A program made the position numbers and the translations under genes. From the NCBI RefSeq assembly GCF_023016155.1, contig NZ_JALKBG010000008.1, positions 1,304,501 through 1,368,500 on the forward strand: a stretch of DNA of 64,000 nt, given 5' to 3'. The notes below the pieces were generated by a model that was not told the DNA's origin, did not search any database, and saw only the letters and a list, made by a program, of their open reading frames with translations. This stretch comes from Aliiroseovarius sp. F20344. GTDB lineage: Bacteria; Pseudomonadota; Alphaproteobacteria; Rhodobacterales; Rhodobacteraceae. Positions 18,078 to 25,522 of the stretch are shown in pieces. The stretch's first letter is position 1. Each line of letters starts with the position of its first letter.

Positions 18078-18224
18078 TCTTGCAAATTGCGCCTGTCCGC
18101 CGGGAGCGTCAACCGGCGATGACGCCGTGCGACAATCACGCCTGTCACGCCACAAAGACAGCGATCCGAAGGCTTGCCCAGTGTGGCCCCATCAGTATTG
18201 TCGTGCACAACCAAGGGGGTGTTC

Positions 18225-18692
18225 ATGTCGAAAAGCTTGAATCGCGTAAAATCTGCACTTGAGACGATCGGATTAATCACCGAGGTCATGGAAATGGCGG
18301 ATGGAACGCGCACCGCCGCAGATGCCGCCCGCGCTTGTGGCTGTGAGCTGGACCAGATCGCCAAATCCATCATCTTCCGCGGGGAAAACAGCGGCCATGT
18401 GATCCTGTTCCTGACTGCGGGCGGCAATCGGGTGGACGCGACGAAGGCTGCCGTGCTTGCGGAGGAGCCGCTTGGCAAGGCAGATGCTGCCTTGATCCGA
18501 AAAGAAACAGGGTTCGCCATCGGAGGCGTCTCACCGGTCGGCCTGACCAATCCTGTGAAAGCGTTCTACGACGCGCGTTTAATGGATTTCGACGTGGTCT
18601 GGGCCGCAGCTGGCACCCCACGTCACGTCTTTGCCGCAGCGCCGTCTGACTTGATTGCGGCCTGTGGCGCTCAGCCCGGCAGCTTTGTCTGA
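18225..18692 (+). CDS. YbaK/EbsC family aminoacyl-tRNA deacylase
   Basis: Protein of 155 residues with the YbaK/ProX editing fold, which hydrolyses misacylated tRNA. Seen: A-K-S-I-I-F-R-G near residue 47, L-F-L-T-A-G-G-N-R-V-D near 63, and the G-F-A-I-G-G-V-S-P-V-G loop near 101, which forms the substrate pocket. The chosen ATG follows a GGGGG stretch by 5 bases. Whether it deacylates Cys-, Ala- or Ser-tRNA is not decidable here. It converges on the MarR gene, overlapping its 3' end by 22 bases. Confidence 0.88.
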   Translation: MSKSLNRVKSALETIGLITEVMEMADGTRTAADAARACGCELDQIAKSIIFRGENSGHVILFLTAGGNRVDATKAAVLAEEPLGKADAALIRKETGFAIGGVSPVGLTNPVKAFYDARLMDFDVVWAAAGTPRHVFAAAPSDLIAACGAQPGSFV

Positions 18693-19144
18693 TCATTGGG
18701 GTCCATGAGCGTCATCAAAATCTGAGCAAGATCGGCGCGCTGCGCGTCTGGCAACGGGGCCAGAAACGTCTCGTTCACTGTTTTGACCGTAGCAAACAGG
18801 CTGGGCATCAATTGGGTGCCTGCCTTGGTCAGAAAGACGCGATGGGATCGGCGGGATGTGGCATCTGGTCGGCGCTCGACCAACCCCTCCCCTTCAAGGT
18901 GGTCCAAAGCGCGGGTTATCGCGTAATTGGGCATTGAAATGCCATCGCCCAATTCAGTTTGTGTGACGTTCTCCCGCTCTGACAAGTTCATGAGGATAAT
19001 AAAGTGATCAATTTTCAGGCCAAATTCTGACAACCTATCCGTCATTTGTCGCTCAAGCATTCGTGCGAGTCGTTGGATCATCCAACCGACACTGGTTTGT
19101 CGCGTGGCTGTTGCACGGTCTGAAAGGGAATTGTTTTTCTTCAT
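18671..19144 (-). CDS. MarR family transcriptional regulator
   Basis: Winged-helix repressor of 157 residues. The recognition region reads N-V-T-Q-T-E-L-G-D-G-I-S-M-P-N-Y-A-I-T-R-A-L-D, followed by the wing with L-V-E-R-R-P-D-A-T-S-R-R-S-H-R-V-F-L-T, the most conserved MarR block. Divergent from a cytochrome b561 gene. Two TTGCA-type palindromes lie between them (19166-19183 and 19200-19211), so it probably represses both itself and the cytochrome pair. The longer frame to 19180 would overlap the first palindrome; I chose the ATG at 19144. No conserved Cys near the N-terminus as in OhrR, so the effector is open. Confidence 0.88.
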   Translation of the reverse strand: MKKNNSLSDRATATRQTSVGWMIQRLARMLERQMTDRLSEFGLKIDHFIILMNLSERENVTQTELGDGISMPNYAITRALDHLEGEGLVERRPDATSRRSHRVFLTKAGTQLMPSLFATVKTVNETFLAPLPDAQRADLAQILMTLMDPNDQTKLPG

Positions 19145-19165
19145 AAGCAAGACCATAAAACGCAA

Positions 19166-19183
19166 CATTTGCAGTTGCAAATG
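19166..19183. promoter_or_regulatory. Probable MarR operator 1
   Basis: CATTTGCAGTTGCAAATG, palindromic except for the central base pair. It lies 22 bases upstream of the marR start in the divergent region, a fitting autoregulatory position. Size and symmetry are typical for MarR dimers. Confidence 0.6.
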
Positions 19184-19199
19184 ATTTTTCTTGCCATTG

Positions 19200-19211
19200 T
19201 TGCAATTGCAA
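19200..19211. promoter_or_regulatory. Probable MarR operator 2
   Basis: TTGCAATTGCAA, a perfect 12-bp palindrome sharing the TTGCAA half-site with operator 1. Its centre is 31 bp away, three helical turns, and it is 39 bases before the cytochrome b561 start. The spacing suggests two dimers on the same DNA face. Confidence 0.6.
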
Positions 19212-19250
19212 ATATGATGATTCCGACTCTTTCAAGGATTGGAGAACACA

Positions 19251-19784
19251 ATGAAACGCTATCATCCCCTTTTGGTCGCCCTGCATTGGGTCTTGGCTGC
19301 AATGATCGTCGGAGGCCTGATTATGGGTGGCCAAGTCTTGGCAGCACTTCCCAATGACAGCCCCGACAAACTGTTTAGCTTGCGCATGCATATGAGCTTG
19401 GGAATGATCATCGGCGTCCTGATGATTATTCGCCTGATCACTCGGCTTCGCACGCAACACCCACCCAAGGCTGATACCGGGAACGCCCTGTTGAACATGG
19501 GCGGGCAAGCCGCGCATTGGGCGCTTTACGCACTTGTGCTGCTGATGGTTGCCAGCGGCATCGGCATTTCGCTGGGCGCTGGCCTGCCCGATATCGTGTT
19601 CGGCGGATCTGGCGCACCTTTGCCAGAAACCTTTAGTGACCTGCCCCCGCGCACGGCCCACGGCATCCTGTCGAAGCTTTTGGCCCTGACCATCCTCGCC
19701 CATATCGCCGGCTGGGCGTATCACCAGTTCATGCTGAAGGACGGCTTGTTCAGCCGCATGTGGTTCGGAAACCGGACTGACTGA
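19251..19784 (+). CDS. Cytochrome b561 family protein
   Basis: Four-helix membrane cytochrome b of 177 residues that would carry electrons between the quinone pool and a partner. Heme-ligand-type histidines lie in helix 1 (A-L-H-W-V-L), at the start of helix 2 (R-M-H-M-S-L-G), in helix 3 (A-A-H-W-A-L-Y) and helix 4 (L-A-H-I-A-G-W-A-Y-H). ATG 19251 follows GGAGA by six bases. It is coupled to the next gene through TGATG and is divergent from a MarR regulator. Confidence 0.9.
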   Translation: MKRYHPLLVALHWVLAAMIVGGLIMGGQVLAALPNDSPDKLFSLRMHMSLGMIIGVLMIIRLITRLRTQHPPKADTGNALLNMGGQAAHWALYALVLLMVASGIGISLGAGLPDIVFGGSGAPLPETFSDLPPRTAHGILSKLLALTILAHIAGWAYHQFMLKDGLFSRMWFGNRTD

Positions 19785-20272
19785 TGCGTAAGGTTCTGGA
19801 CTTCTTAAATGAGATCGCCGGCATTCTATATGTCGGCGGTATCCTGTCGCACATTGTTATAGGGGCCGTGATTGGCACCCCGGATGGCGCGACAGCGGTG
19901 ACGGTCTATAGCTACAAACTGACCAGCGCATACATTTTGATTCTGCCCGGGCTTGCATTGAAACTTGCCTGTGATCTGGCCCTGTTCTTCATTTGGAAAG
20001 AGCGGTCGCGTTGGATGATCGTCAAACTCGCCTGTCAGGCCTTCTTGGCAGTGAACGCATTTGTCTTCCTTGTACCGATGATGCCTGACCTGCTTGCCCT
20101 CGCAGAAGCCGGAGACGCCGCCGCTCCCGTAAGCGACGCGTTCCACGCGCTGGAAGCCCGCGAGGCACTTGTGGGCATGTCCAACGTACTGCCGCTTGTG
20201 ACAGAGCTGATTATGGGCGCATTCAAGCCCAGACTGGGCCAAAAAGCCTCATCTGACGCCATTCAAGCATGA
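19784..20272 (+). CDS. Integral membrane protein paired with cytochrome b561
   Basis: Hydrophobic protein of 162 residues with about four membrane helices (near 12-33, 45-68, 78-100 and 135-152). No family recognised. Its ATG overlaps the stop of the cytochrome b561 gene (TGATG), so the two are translated together and may form one membrane complex. It has a single His in the first helix (S-H-I-V-I-G), too little to predict heme binding. A strong terminator follows. Confidence 0.75.
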   Translation: MRKVLDFLNEIAGILYVGGILSHIVIGAVIGTPDGATAVTVYSYKLTSAYILILPGLALKLACDLALFFIWKERSRWMIVKLACQAFLAVNAFVFLVPMMPDLLALAEAGDAAAPVSDAFHALEAREALVGMSNVLPLVTELIMGAFKPRLGQKASSDAIQA

Positions 20273-20296
20273 GCTTTGACCAAATGAGACTGAAAA

Positions 20297-20326
20297 GAGC
20301 GGTGAAAACTCATCGCTCATTTTTGT
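20297..20326 (+). terminator. Intrinsic terminator of the cytochrome b561 operon
   Basis: A 9-bp stem with one G-T pair (arms 20297-20305 and 20310-20318), tetraloop AAAC, then ATTTTTG. It lies 25 bases after the membrane protein stop. Confidence 0.8.
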
Positions 20327-20361
20327 GTTTTACCCATTAATTACAGCGCATTATGCGATTT

Positions 20362-20380
20362 ATGTAAAAAACATTCACAT
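20362..20380. promoter_or_regulatory. Palindromic site 1 upstream of the DUF2852 gene
   Basis: ATGTAAA-N5-TTCACAT, an imperfect copy of site 2 with the same 19-bp size and ending (ACATTCACAT). The two copies are 59 bp apart centre to centre. Confidence 0.5.
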
Positions 20381-20420
20381 TAGCTCTTGATGTCCTGAAG
20401 GGAATACCCACATCCTAATC

Positions 20421-20439
20421 ATGTGAAAGACATTCACAT
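20421..20439. promoter_or_regulatory. Palindromic site 2 upstream of the DUF2852 gene
   Basis: ATGTGAA-N5-TTCACAT, a perfect 7-bp inverted repeat ending 27 bases before the DUF2852 start codon. A repeated palindrome of constant size in a promoter region points to a dimeric regulator; I cannot name it. Confidence 0.55.
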
Positions 20440-20466
20440 TCAAACATTAACCGAATGGAGACCATC

Positions 20467-21003
20467 ATGAACACCGCCGCCCATACCACTGACTACACCG
20501 CCGCCCCTCGCGGCTGGTTCTCGCGGACCGAGGCGTGGCTGGACGAGCGCGGCAAAGGCGCTTGGATCGCTGCCATGGTCATCAGTTTCATCTTTTTCTG
20601 GCCCGTCGGCCTTGCGCTTCTGGCTTACATGATCTGGGGTAAACGCATGTTTTCTAAATCTTGTTCTCATCGCCGCAACCGTGACAGCCAGGCTTGGCAA
20701 GATCAGCACATGTCGCACCGCCACGGATTTGCAAGCTCGGGCAACACCGCGTTTGACTCCTACAAGGCGGAAACCCTGCGCCGTTTGATGAGCGAACAAG
20801 AAGCGTTTGAAGCCTTCTTAGAACGCCTACGCGCCGCAAAGGACAAATCCGAGTTCGACCAGTTCATGGAAGAACGCGCCGAAGCCGCCCGCAGCACGCA
20901 TATCGACGACTACGAAATGTCGGACGAAGAAGTTGACGAGCTTGCGGAAGAAACGGCCGAGGATGTTGAAGTCCTTGATGAACCCAAACGTAAAAAGAAG
21001 TAA
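20467..21003 (+). CDS. DUF2852 domain protein
   Basis: Protein of 178 residues with one membrane helix (about 32-57, W-I-A-A-M-V-I-S-F-I-F-F-W-P-V-G-L), a basic stretch after it, a helical segment (S-Y-K-A-E-T-L-R-R-L-x-x-E-Q-E-A-F-x-x-F-L-E-R-L, near 97-120) and a very acidic tail that ends in K-R-K-K-K. This layout fits DUF2852, a family of unknown function common in Rhodobacterales and Rhizobiales. ATG 20467 follows GGAG. It has its own promoter region with two palindromes and its own terminator, so it is monocistronic. Confidence 0.8.
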   Translation: MNTAAHTTDYTAAPRGWFSRTEAWLDERGKGAWIAAMVISFIFFWPVGLALLAYMIWGKRMFSKSCSHRRNRDSQAWQDQHMSHRHGFASSGNTAFDSYKAETLRRLMSEQEAFEAFLERLRAAKDKSEFDQFMEERAEAARSTHIDDYEMSDEEVDELAEETAEDVEVLDEPKRKKK

Positions 21004-21023
21004 TCTAATTCCGATTACACCTT

Positions 21024-21050
21024 CCCGGCCCTACGTGGGCCGGGTTCTTG
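21024..21050 (+). terminator. Intrinsic terminator after the DUF2852 gene
   Basis: 8-bp perfect GC stem (21024-21031 with 21037-21044), 5-base loop, followed by TTCTTG. The T-tract is short. Confidence 0.65.
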
Positions 21051-21077
21051 TGACTTAAGAGAGCAGCCAAACCCAAG

Positions 21078-21563
21078 ATGACTTATTCCTTTGACCATCA
21101 AAATACCCGTCGCGATACGGCGCTTTGGGGACTTCCTGACCCGGATACGCAATCCGAATTCTACCAAGATGTAGTCATGAAGCGCCTTCTGGCATGGTTC
21201 ATCGATGTTGTCTTGATCATCGGGATCTGTTTTGTGATTGGCCTTTTGACCCTTGGCATTGGGTTTTTTCTTTGGGGGCTTGTGTATCTGGCCGTGGGTT
21301 TTGCCTATCGCATAACAACCCTGACCCGGAAATCCGCCACCATAGGCATGCGCTTTACGGCGATCGAGTTGCGCCGCCATGACGGGCAACGCTTTGATCG
21401 ACAGACTGCAGCGCTTCACACCTTGGGCTACTACTTGTCGATGTCGACGGTTGTTCTTCAGATGATTTCGCTGGTGATGATGTTTACCACAGCACGCGGC
21501 CAAGGCTTGGCGGACATGGTGCTGGGAACCACGGCAATCAACCGCATGGCCGAGCGCCGTTAA
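21078..21563 (+). CDS. RDD family membrane protein
   Basis: Protein of 161 residues with the RDD layout: a soluble N-terminus, then K-R-L-L-A-W-F-I-D-V-V at the first helix (Arg and Asp of the RDD name), a second helix, a loop with K-S-A-T-I-G-M-R, and a third helix ending in G-Q-G-L-A-D-M-V-L-G-T. Some RDD proteins act as ion transporters, but most have no known role. No partner gene is adjacent; bpt follows 101 bases later. Confidence 0.85.
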   Translation: MTYSFDHQNTRRDTALWGLPDPDTQSEFYQDVVMKRLLAWFIDVVLIIGICFVIGLLTLGIGFFLWGLVYLAVGFAYRITTLTRKSATIGMRFTAIELRRHDGQRFDRQTAALHTLGYYLSMSTVVLQMISLVMMFTTARGQGLADMVLGTTAINRMAERR

Positions 21564-21664
21564 GACACCTCCTGCCCCCGTTTACCCTAGCTGTTTACGG
21601 GGGCTTGCCCGACACCGCTTGATCGGGCTAGGCTCCTTACGATTTGAGCTGATTTCGAGAAACT

Positions 21665-22522
21665 ATGCGCCACACCCTTCCACTTGCCCCCCAGTTCTAT
21701 GTGACCGCTCCGCAGGAGTGTCCGTATCTGGATGGACGCCTTGAACGTAAGCTGTTCACCGCGCTGCAAGGGGAACATGCGGAAACCCTGAATGACACGC
21801 TGTCCAAGCAGGGCTTCCGACGTTCACAGAACGTGCTTTATCGCCCGTCCTGTGCGGAATGTTCGGCTTGTCTGTCTGCGCGCATTCGCGTTGCAGATTT
21901 CAAACCCAGCAAAAGCCAAAAGCGTACGGTAAAGCGCAACGCGATGCTTGAACGACGTGCTCGTGCGCCTTGGGCCAGTGAAGATCAATACGAGTTGTTC
22001 CGCCGCTATCTGGATGATCGGCACGCCGAAGGCGGCATGGCAGATATGGATGTGTTCGAATTTGCCGCGATGATCGAGGAAACTCCGATCAAAAGCCGCG
22101 TGATTGAATATGCAGAACGCGGACAAGGGCAAAAACCTGGCGATGACGCCACCGGTCCGCTGCGCGCGGTGTGCCTGACGGATGTGCTCGAAGACGGATT
22201 GTCTATGGTGTATTCGTTCTACGATCCGAACTGGCATCGCAAGTCCCTTGGCACCTACATGATCCTCGACCACATCGAGATCGCGCGCGAAGCTGGCCTG
22301 CCCTATGTCTATCTTGGCTATTGGGTACCGGGCAGCCCGAAGATGGATTACAAAGCCACGTTCTCGTCTATCGAGATCTACCGCGACAATCACTGGACCC
22401 CGCTCAATACGGACGAAGATTACTCGGCAGAGCTGCATCCCTTGTCCACGGATCCAATTGCGGAACAAGTGGCCGGCATCAACCTTCCAGACACCGCAAG
22501 CCGAGCACAGCGCGAAGGCTAA
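21665..22522 (+). CDS. bpt: Aspartate/glutamate leucyltransferase (Bpt; ATE family)
   Basis: Transfers an amino acid, usually Leu, from tRNA to N-terminal Asp or Glu of proteins, marking them for ClpS/ClpAP degradation. The 285 residues carry the N-terminal Cys cluster (P-S-C-A-E-C-S-A-C near residue 59-67), K-R-x-x-K-R-N near 81-94, and the conserved Y[18 protein letters not shown] near 185 and [17 protein letters not shown] near 215. Length and start agree with alphaproteobacterial homologues. Confidence 0.94.
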   Translation: MRHTLPLAPQFYVTAPQECPYLDGRLERKLFTALQGEHAETLNDTLSKQGFRRSQNVLYRPSCAECSACLSARIRVADFKPSKSQKRTVKRNAMLERRARAPWASEDQYELFRRYLDDRHAEGGMADMDVFEFAAMIEETPIKSRVIEYAERGQGQKPGDDATGPLRAVCLTDVLEDGLSMVYSFYDPNWHRKSLGTYMILDHIEIAREAGLPYVYLGYWVPGSPKMDYKATFSSIEIYRDNHWTPLNTDEDYSAELHPLSTDPIAEQVAGINLPDTASRAQREG

Positions 22523-22672
22523 CCCGCCATATGGGACTCGGTTTGACAGCCAAATCTACCGTGATCATCAAAAAAACCACTCAGATTTCCATTAATTGCG
22601 CCAATCAGGCCACCAAACGATCTAAAATTACAAAAAATTAGCCTACGCGACATTTTATGCGCGCTTTCGCTG

Positions 22673-22699
22673 TTGACGCCCCCCATCACCGCTCATAAT
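22673..22699 (+). promoter_or_regulatory. Candidate promoter of the ilv leader
   Basis: TTGACG at 22673-22678 and CATAAT at 22694-22699 with a 15-base spacer, shorter than ideal. Initiation near 22706 would give a leader RNA of about 185 bases before ilvI, enough for the attenuator. Confidence 0.45.
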
Positions 22700-22763
22700 G
22701 TCCCCCGCACGTAATGTAGAAGCCTTCAAGGATATCCTTGGGCAAGAACTTGGGAAAACTGCA

Positions 22764-22811
22764 ATGAGCGGCGTCCTAGTGATTGTGAGAAATTGGCGCA
22801 TGGGCCGGTAA
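22764..22811 (+). CDS. ilv leader peptide (attenuation)
   Basis: A 15-codon open frame encoding M-S-G-V-L-V-I-V-R-N-W-R-M-G-R. Codons 4-8 are Val-Leu-Val-Ile-Val, an uninterrupted run of all three branched-chain amino acids, and the Leu codon is CTA, which I expect to be rare in this GC-rich genome. The frame ends 24 bases before the terminator hairpin at 22836-22862. A weak GGGA lies upstream of ATG. This is the expected layout of a leader peptide whose ribosome stalling senses branched-chain aminoacyl-tRNA. Confidence 0.85.
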   Translation: MSGVLVIVRNWRMGR

Positions 22812-22838
22812 CGGAACCATAATGGAACCCCATGCGCC
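22795..22838 (+). promoter_or_regulatory. Competing stem of the ilv attenuator
   Basis: GGCGCATGGG (22795-22804, in the last codons of the leader peptide) is exactly complementary to 22829-22838, whose last three bases are also the first three of the terminator stem. A ribosome stalled on the Val-Leu-Ile run leaves the first arm free, allowing this stem to form and weaken the terminator; a ribosome at the stop codon would cover it. Confidence 0.65.
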
Positions 22839-22862
22839 CCCGAGAAAATCGGGGGCTTTTTT
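22836..22862 (+). terminator. Attenuator terminator before ilvI
   Basis: 8-bp stem (22836-22843 with 22849-22856), 5-base loop, then six T at 22857-22862. It lies between the leader peptide and ilvI, so it acts as a conditional terminator rather than the end of bpt. Confidence 0.9.
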
Positions 22863-22892
22863 ATGAGAAGTGCACGTGGAACGGAGAAGAAG

Positions 22893-24647
22893 ATGACACG
22901 TCAAATGACCGGAGCGAAAATGGTGGTTCAAGCCCTGAAGGATCAGGGTGTGGACACAGTCTTTGGCTATCCCGGAGGCGCTGTCCTACCGATTTACGAC
23001 GAGATTTTTCAGCAAAATGACATTCGCCACATCTTGGTACGTCATGAACAAGGTGCCGTACACGCAGCCGAAGGCTATGCGCGTTCGACAGGTAAGCCGG
23101 GCGTTGTCCTTGTAACGTCGGGCCCTGGTGCCACCAACGCTGTGACCGGCTTGACCGATGCTCTTTTGGATTCCATTCCGCTGGTTGTTCTGACCGGTCA
23201 GGTTCCGACTTTCATGATCGGCACGGATGGCTTTCAGGAAGCGGATACCGTCGGCATCACCCGCCCCTGCACCAAGCATAACTGGCTTGTGAAAGAGACC
23301 GACAAGCTGTCAGACGTCATCCATCAGGCGTTCCATGTCGCGATCTCGGGCCGACCGGGGCCAACCCTGATCGACATCCCCAAAGATGTGCAGTTTGCGA
23401 CCGGCACCTACACCCCGCCAGCAAAGGTAGAAACCGGACATTATCAGCCGCAGATGCGTGGCGATATTAACGCGATCACCGAACTGGCCGAGCTGATGGA
23501 AACTGCAGAGCGACCGGTTTTCTATACGGGTGGTGGCGTGATCAACTCTGGCCCCGCTGCCAGCCAGCTTCTGCGCGAGCTTGTGGATGCCACAGGTTTC
23601 CCAATCACCTCGACCCTGATGGGTCTGGGTGCCTACCCTGCCTCGGGCGAACACTGGCTAGGCATGCTGGGCATGCACGGGCTCTATGAGGCCAACATGG
23701 CAATGCATGGCTGCGACCTGATGATCTGTGTTGGCGCGCGCTTTGACGACCGGATCACCGGTCGCGTGGATGCGTTCAGCCCGAACTCGAAGAAAGCCCA
23801 TATCGATATTGATCCAAGCTCGGTCAACAAGGTGATTCATGTGGATCTGCCGATCATCGGCGATGTTGGACACGTTTTGGAAGACCTGCTGAAGGTTTGG
23901 AAGGCCCGCGGCCGTAAGACCAACAAAGACGGTCTGAAAGGTTGGACAGCGCAAATCGCGGATTGGAAAGAGCGTCGTTGCCTGAGCTACAACAACACTG
24001 ACAACGTCATTCAGCCGCAACATGCGCTGGAACGTCTTGAGGCGCTGACCAAAGACAAAGACCGCTATGTGGCGACAGAAGTTGGACAACACCAGATGTG
24101 GGCTGCCCAGTTCATGGGCTTTGAAGATCCCAATCGCTGGCTTACGTCAGGTGGTCTGGGCACAATGGGCTATGGCCTGCCCGCCTCGCTGGGGGCGCAA
24201 ATCGCGCATCCCGACGCCTGCGTGATCAACGTGGCGGGCGATGCGTCCTGGCTGATGAACATGCAGGAAATGGGAACGGCCGTTCAGTTCCGCGCGCCGA
24301 TCAAACAGTTCATTCTGAACAATGAACGTCTGGGTATGGTGCGACAGTGGCAGGAACTTCTGCATGGCGAGCGCTATTCGCACAGCTGGTCGGAAAGCCT
24401 GCCGGACTTCGTGAAGCTGGCCGAAGCATTCGGGTGCAAAGGTCGTCAAGTGTCAGATCCCGCCGAGCTGGATGACGCCATTCAGGAAATGCTCGACTAT
24501 GACGGGCCGTTCATCCTGGATGTTCTGGTCGAAAAACATGCAAACTGCTTCCCGATGATCCCCTCGGGCGCACCGCATAATGAAATGCTCATGGGCGAAG
24601 CTGAAACGCAGGGCGTTATCGGTTCTGCCGGCGCAACTTTGGTTTAA
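22893..24647 (+). CDS. ilvI: Acetolactate synthase large subunit
   Basis: Thiamine-diphosphate enzyme that makes acetolactate or acetohydroxybutyrate, the first common step of Val, Leu and Ile synthesis. The 584-residue protein has the catalytic Glu at 52 (R-H-E-Q-G-A), the G-Y-P-G-G-A-V-L-P motif near 25, the FAD-binding middle domain and the TPP motif [11 protein letters not shown] near 450. ATG 22893 has GGAG 8 bases upstream; an ATG 30 bases earlier directly abuts the terminator T-tract. Controlled by the upstream attenuator and followed by the small subunit. Confidence 0.97.
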   Translation: MTRQMTGAKMVVQALKDQGVDTVFGYPGGAVLPIYDEIFQQNDIRHILVRHEQGAVHAAEGYARSTGKPGVVLVTSGPGATNAVTGLTDALLDSIPLVVLTGQVPTFMIGTDGFQEADTVGITRPCTKHNWLVKETDKLSDVIHQAFHVAISGRPGPTLIDIPKDVQFATGTYTPPAKVETGHYQPQMRGDINAITELAELMETAERPVFYTGGGVINSGPAASQLLRELVDATGFPITSTLMGLGAYPASGEHWLGMLGMHGLYEANMAMHGCDLMICVGARFDDRITGRVDAFSPNSKKAHIDIDPSSVNKVIHVDLPIIGDVGHVLEDLLKVWKARGRKTNKDGLKGWTAQIADWKERRCLSYNNTDNVIQPQHALERLEALTKDKDRYVATEVGQHQMWAAQFMGFEDPNRWLTSGGLGTMGYGLPASLGAQIAHPDACVINVAGDASWLMNMQEMGTAVQFRAPIKQFILNNERLGMVRQWQELLHGERYSHSWSESLPDFVKLAEAFGCKGRQVSDPAELDDAIQEMLDYDGPFILDVLVEKHANCFPMIPSGAPHNEMLMGEAETQGVIGSAGATLV

Positions 24648-24660
24648 GGAGGGTCTCTAA

Positions 24661-25221
24661 ATGTCTGCACTCAAGATCAAAAAAGGCTCTTCCAGCAAGT
24701 CCGCTTATAACCTGCGCGACCCGAATTTGGACGTGATTGAAAGCCATACGCTTACCTGTCTGGTGGACAACGAAGCGGGTGTTTTGGCACGTGTGATCGG
24801 GTTGTTCGCAGGCCGTGGCTATAACATCGAAAGCCTGACCGTGGCCGAGGTTGATCACGAAGGTCACCTGTCGCGCATCACCATCGTGACCACCGGCACC
24901 CCTGCGGTGATCGAACAGATCAAAGCCCAGTTGGGCCGCATCGTGCCCGTGCACGAAGTTCATGACCTGACCGTTGAAGGTCAGTCCGTCGAACGGGAAC
25001 TGGCGCTATTCAAGGTGGAAGGCACCGGCGACAAACGGGTCGAGGCACTGCGCCTTGCGGATATCTTCCGCGCCAATGTGGTGGATTCAACGCTGGACAG
25101 CTTTGTGTTTGAGATCACCGGCACGACCGAAAAGATCGACGCGTTTGCTGACCTGATGCGGCCTCTTGGCCTGATCGAAGTGGCCCGCACCGGCGTCGCG
25201 GCCTTGTCTCGCGGCATCTAA
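24661..25221 (+). CDS. ilvH: Acetolactate synthase small (regulatory) subunit
   Basis: Regulatory partner of IlvI, carrying the valine feedback site in an N-terminal ACT domain (L-T-C-L-V-D-N-E-A-G-V-L-A-R-V-I-G-L-F-A-G-R-G-Y-N-I-E-S-L near residues 36-62) and a C-terminal ACT-like domain ending I-E-V-A-R-T-G-x-x-A-L-S-R-G. Length 186. Starts 13 bases after ilvI with AAGGAGG, so the pair is one operon; a strong terminator follows. Confidence 0.96.
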   Translation: MSALKIKKGSSSKSAYNLRDPNLDVIESHTLTCLVDNEAGVLARVIGLFAGRGYNIESLTVAEVDHEGHLSRITIVTTGTPAVIEQIKAQLGRIVPVHEVHDLTVEGQSVERELALFKVEGTGDKRVEALRLADIFRANVVDSTLDSFVFEITGTTEKIDAFADLMRPLGLIEVARTGVAALSRGI

Positions 25222-25244
25222 GAACAGCTTACAAAACAGACGAA

Positions 25245-25281
25245 ACGCCCCGGTGATGTGGTCACCGGGGCGTCTTTCTTT
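25245..25281 (+). terminator. Intrinsic terminator of ilvIH
   Basis: 12-bp perfect stem (25245-25256 with 25262-25273), 5-base loop, then CTTTCTTT. The rest of 25222-25522 holds the nrdJ terminator and no gene that I can see. Confidence 0.9.
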
Positions 25282-25325
25282 GGCCAGTCCGCACCCGGAT
25301 GCCGCGCTCAAAATACCCGTCACGC

Positions 25326-25354
25326 AAAAAAACGGGGCGCCGCAAGGGCACCCC
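25326..25354 (-). terminator. Intrinsic terminator of nrdJ
   Basis: On the minus strand an 8-bp stem with one T-G pair (25354-25347 with 25341-25334) followed by GTTTTTTT. It is 169 bases beyond the nrdJ stop, giving a long 3' untranslated region. Confidence 0.75.
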
Positions 25355-25522
25355 AGTTTCACTGATAGGGCTCTGATTGATACCGCCCGGTTTATTTTGC
25401 CTGCGGCCCTATCCGTGTCAGGGGCGAGCGCACCCGCCCCGTGTCAGGATGGGGGGCATCCCCCAACCCACCCTAACCTTGCCAGAGCCACCCCTTGGGA
25501 GTAGGCGGCCCTGACGCAACTC

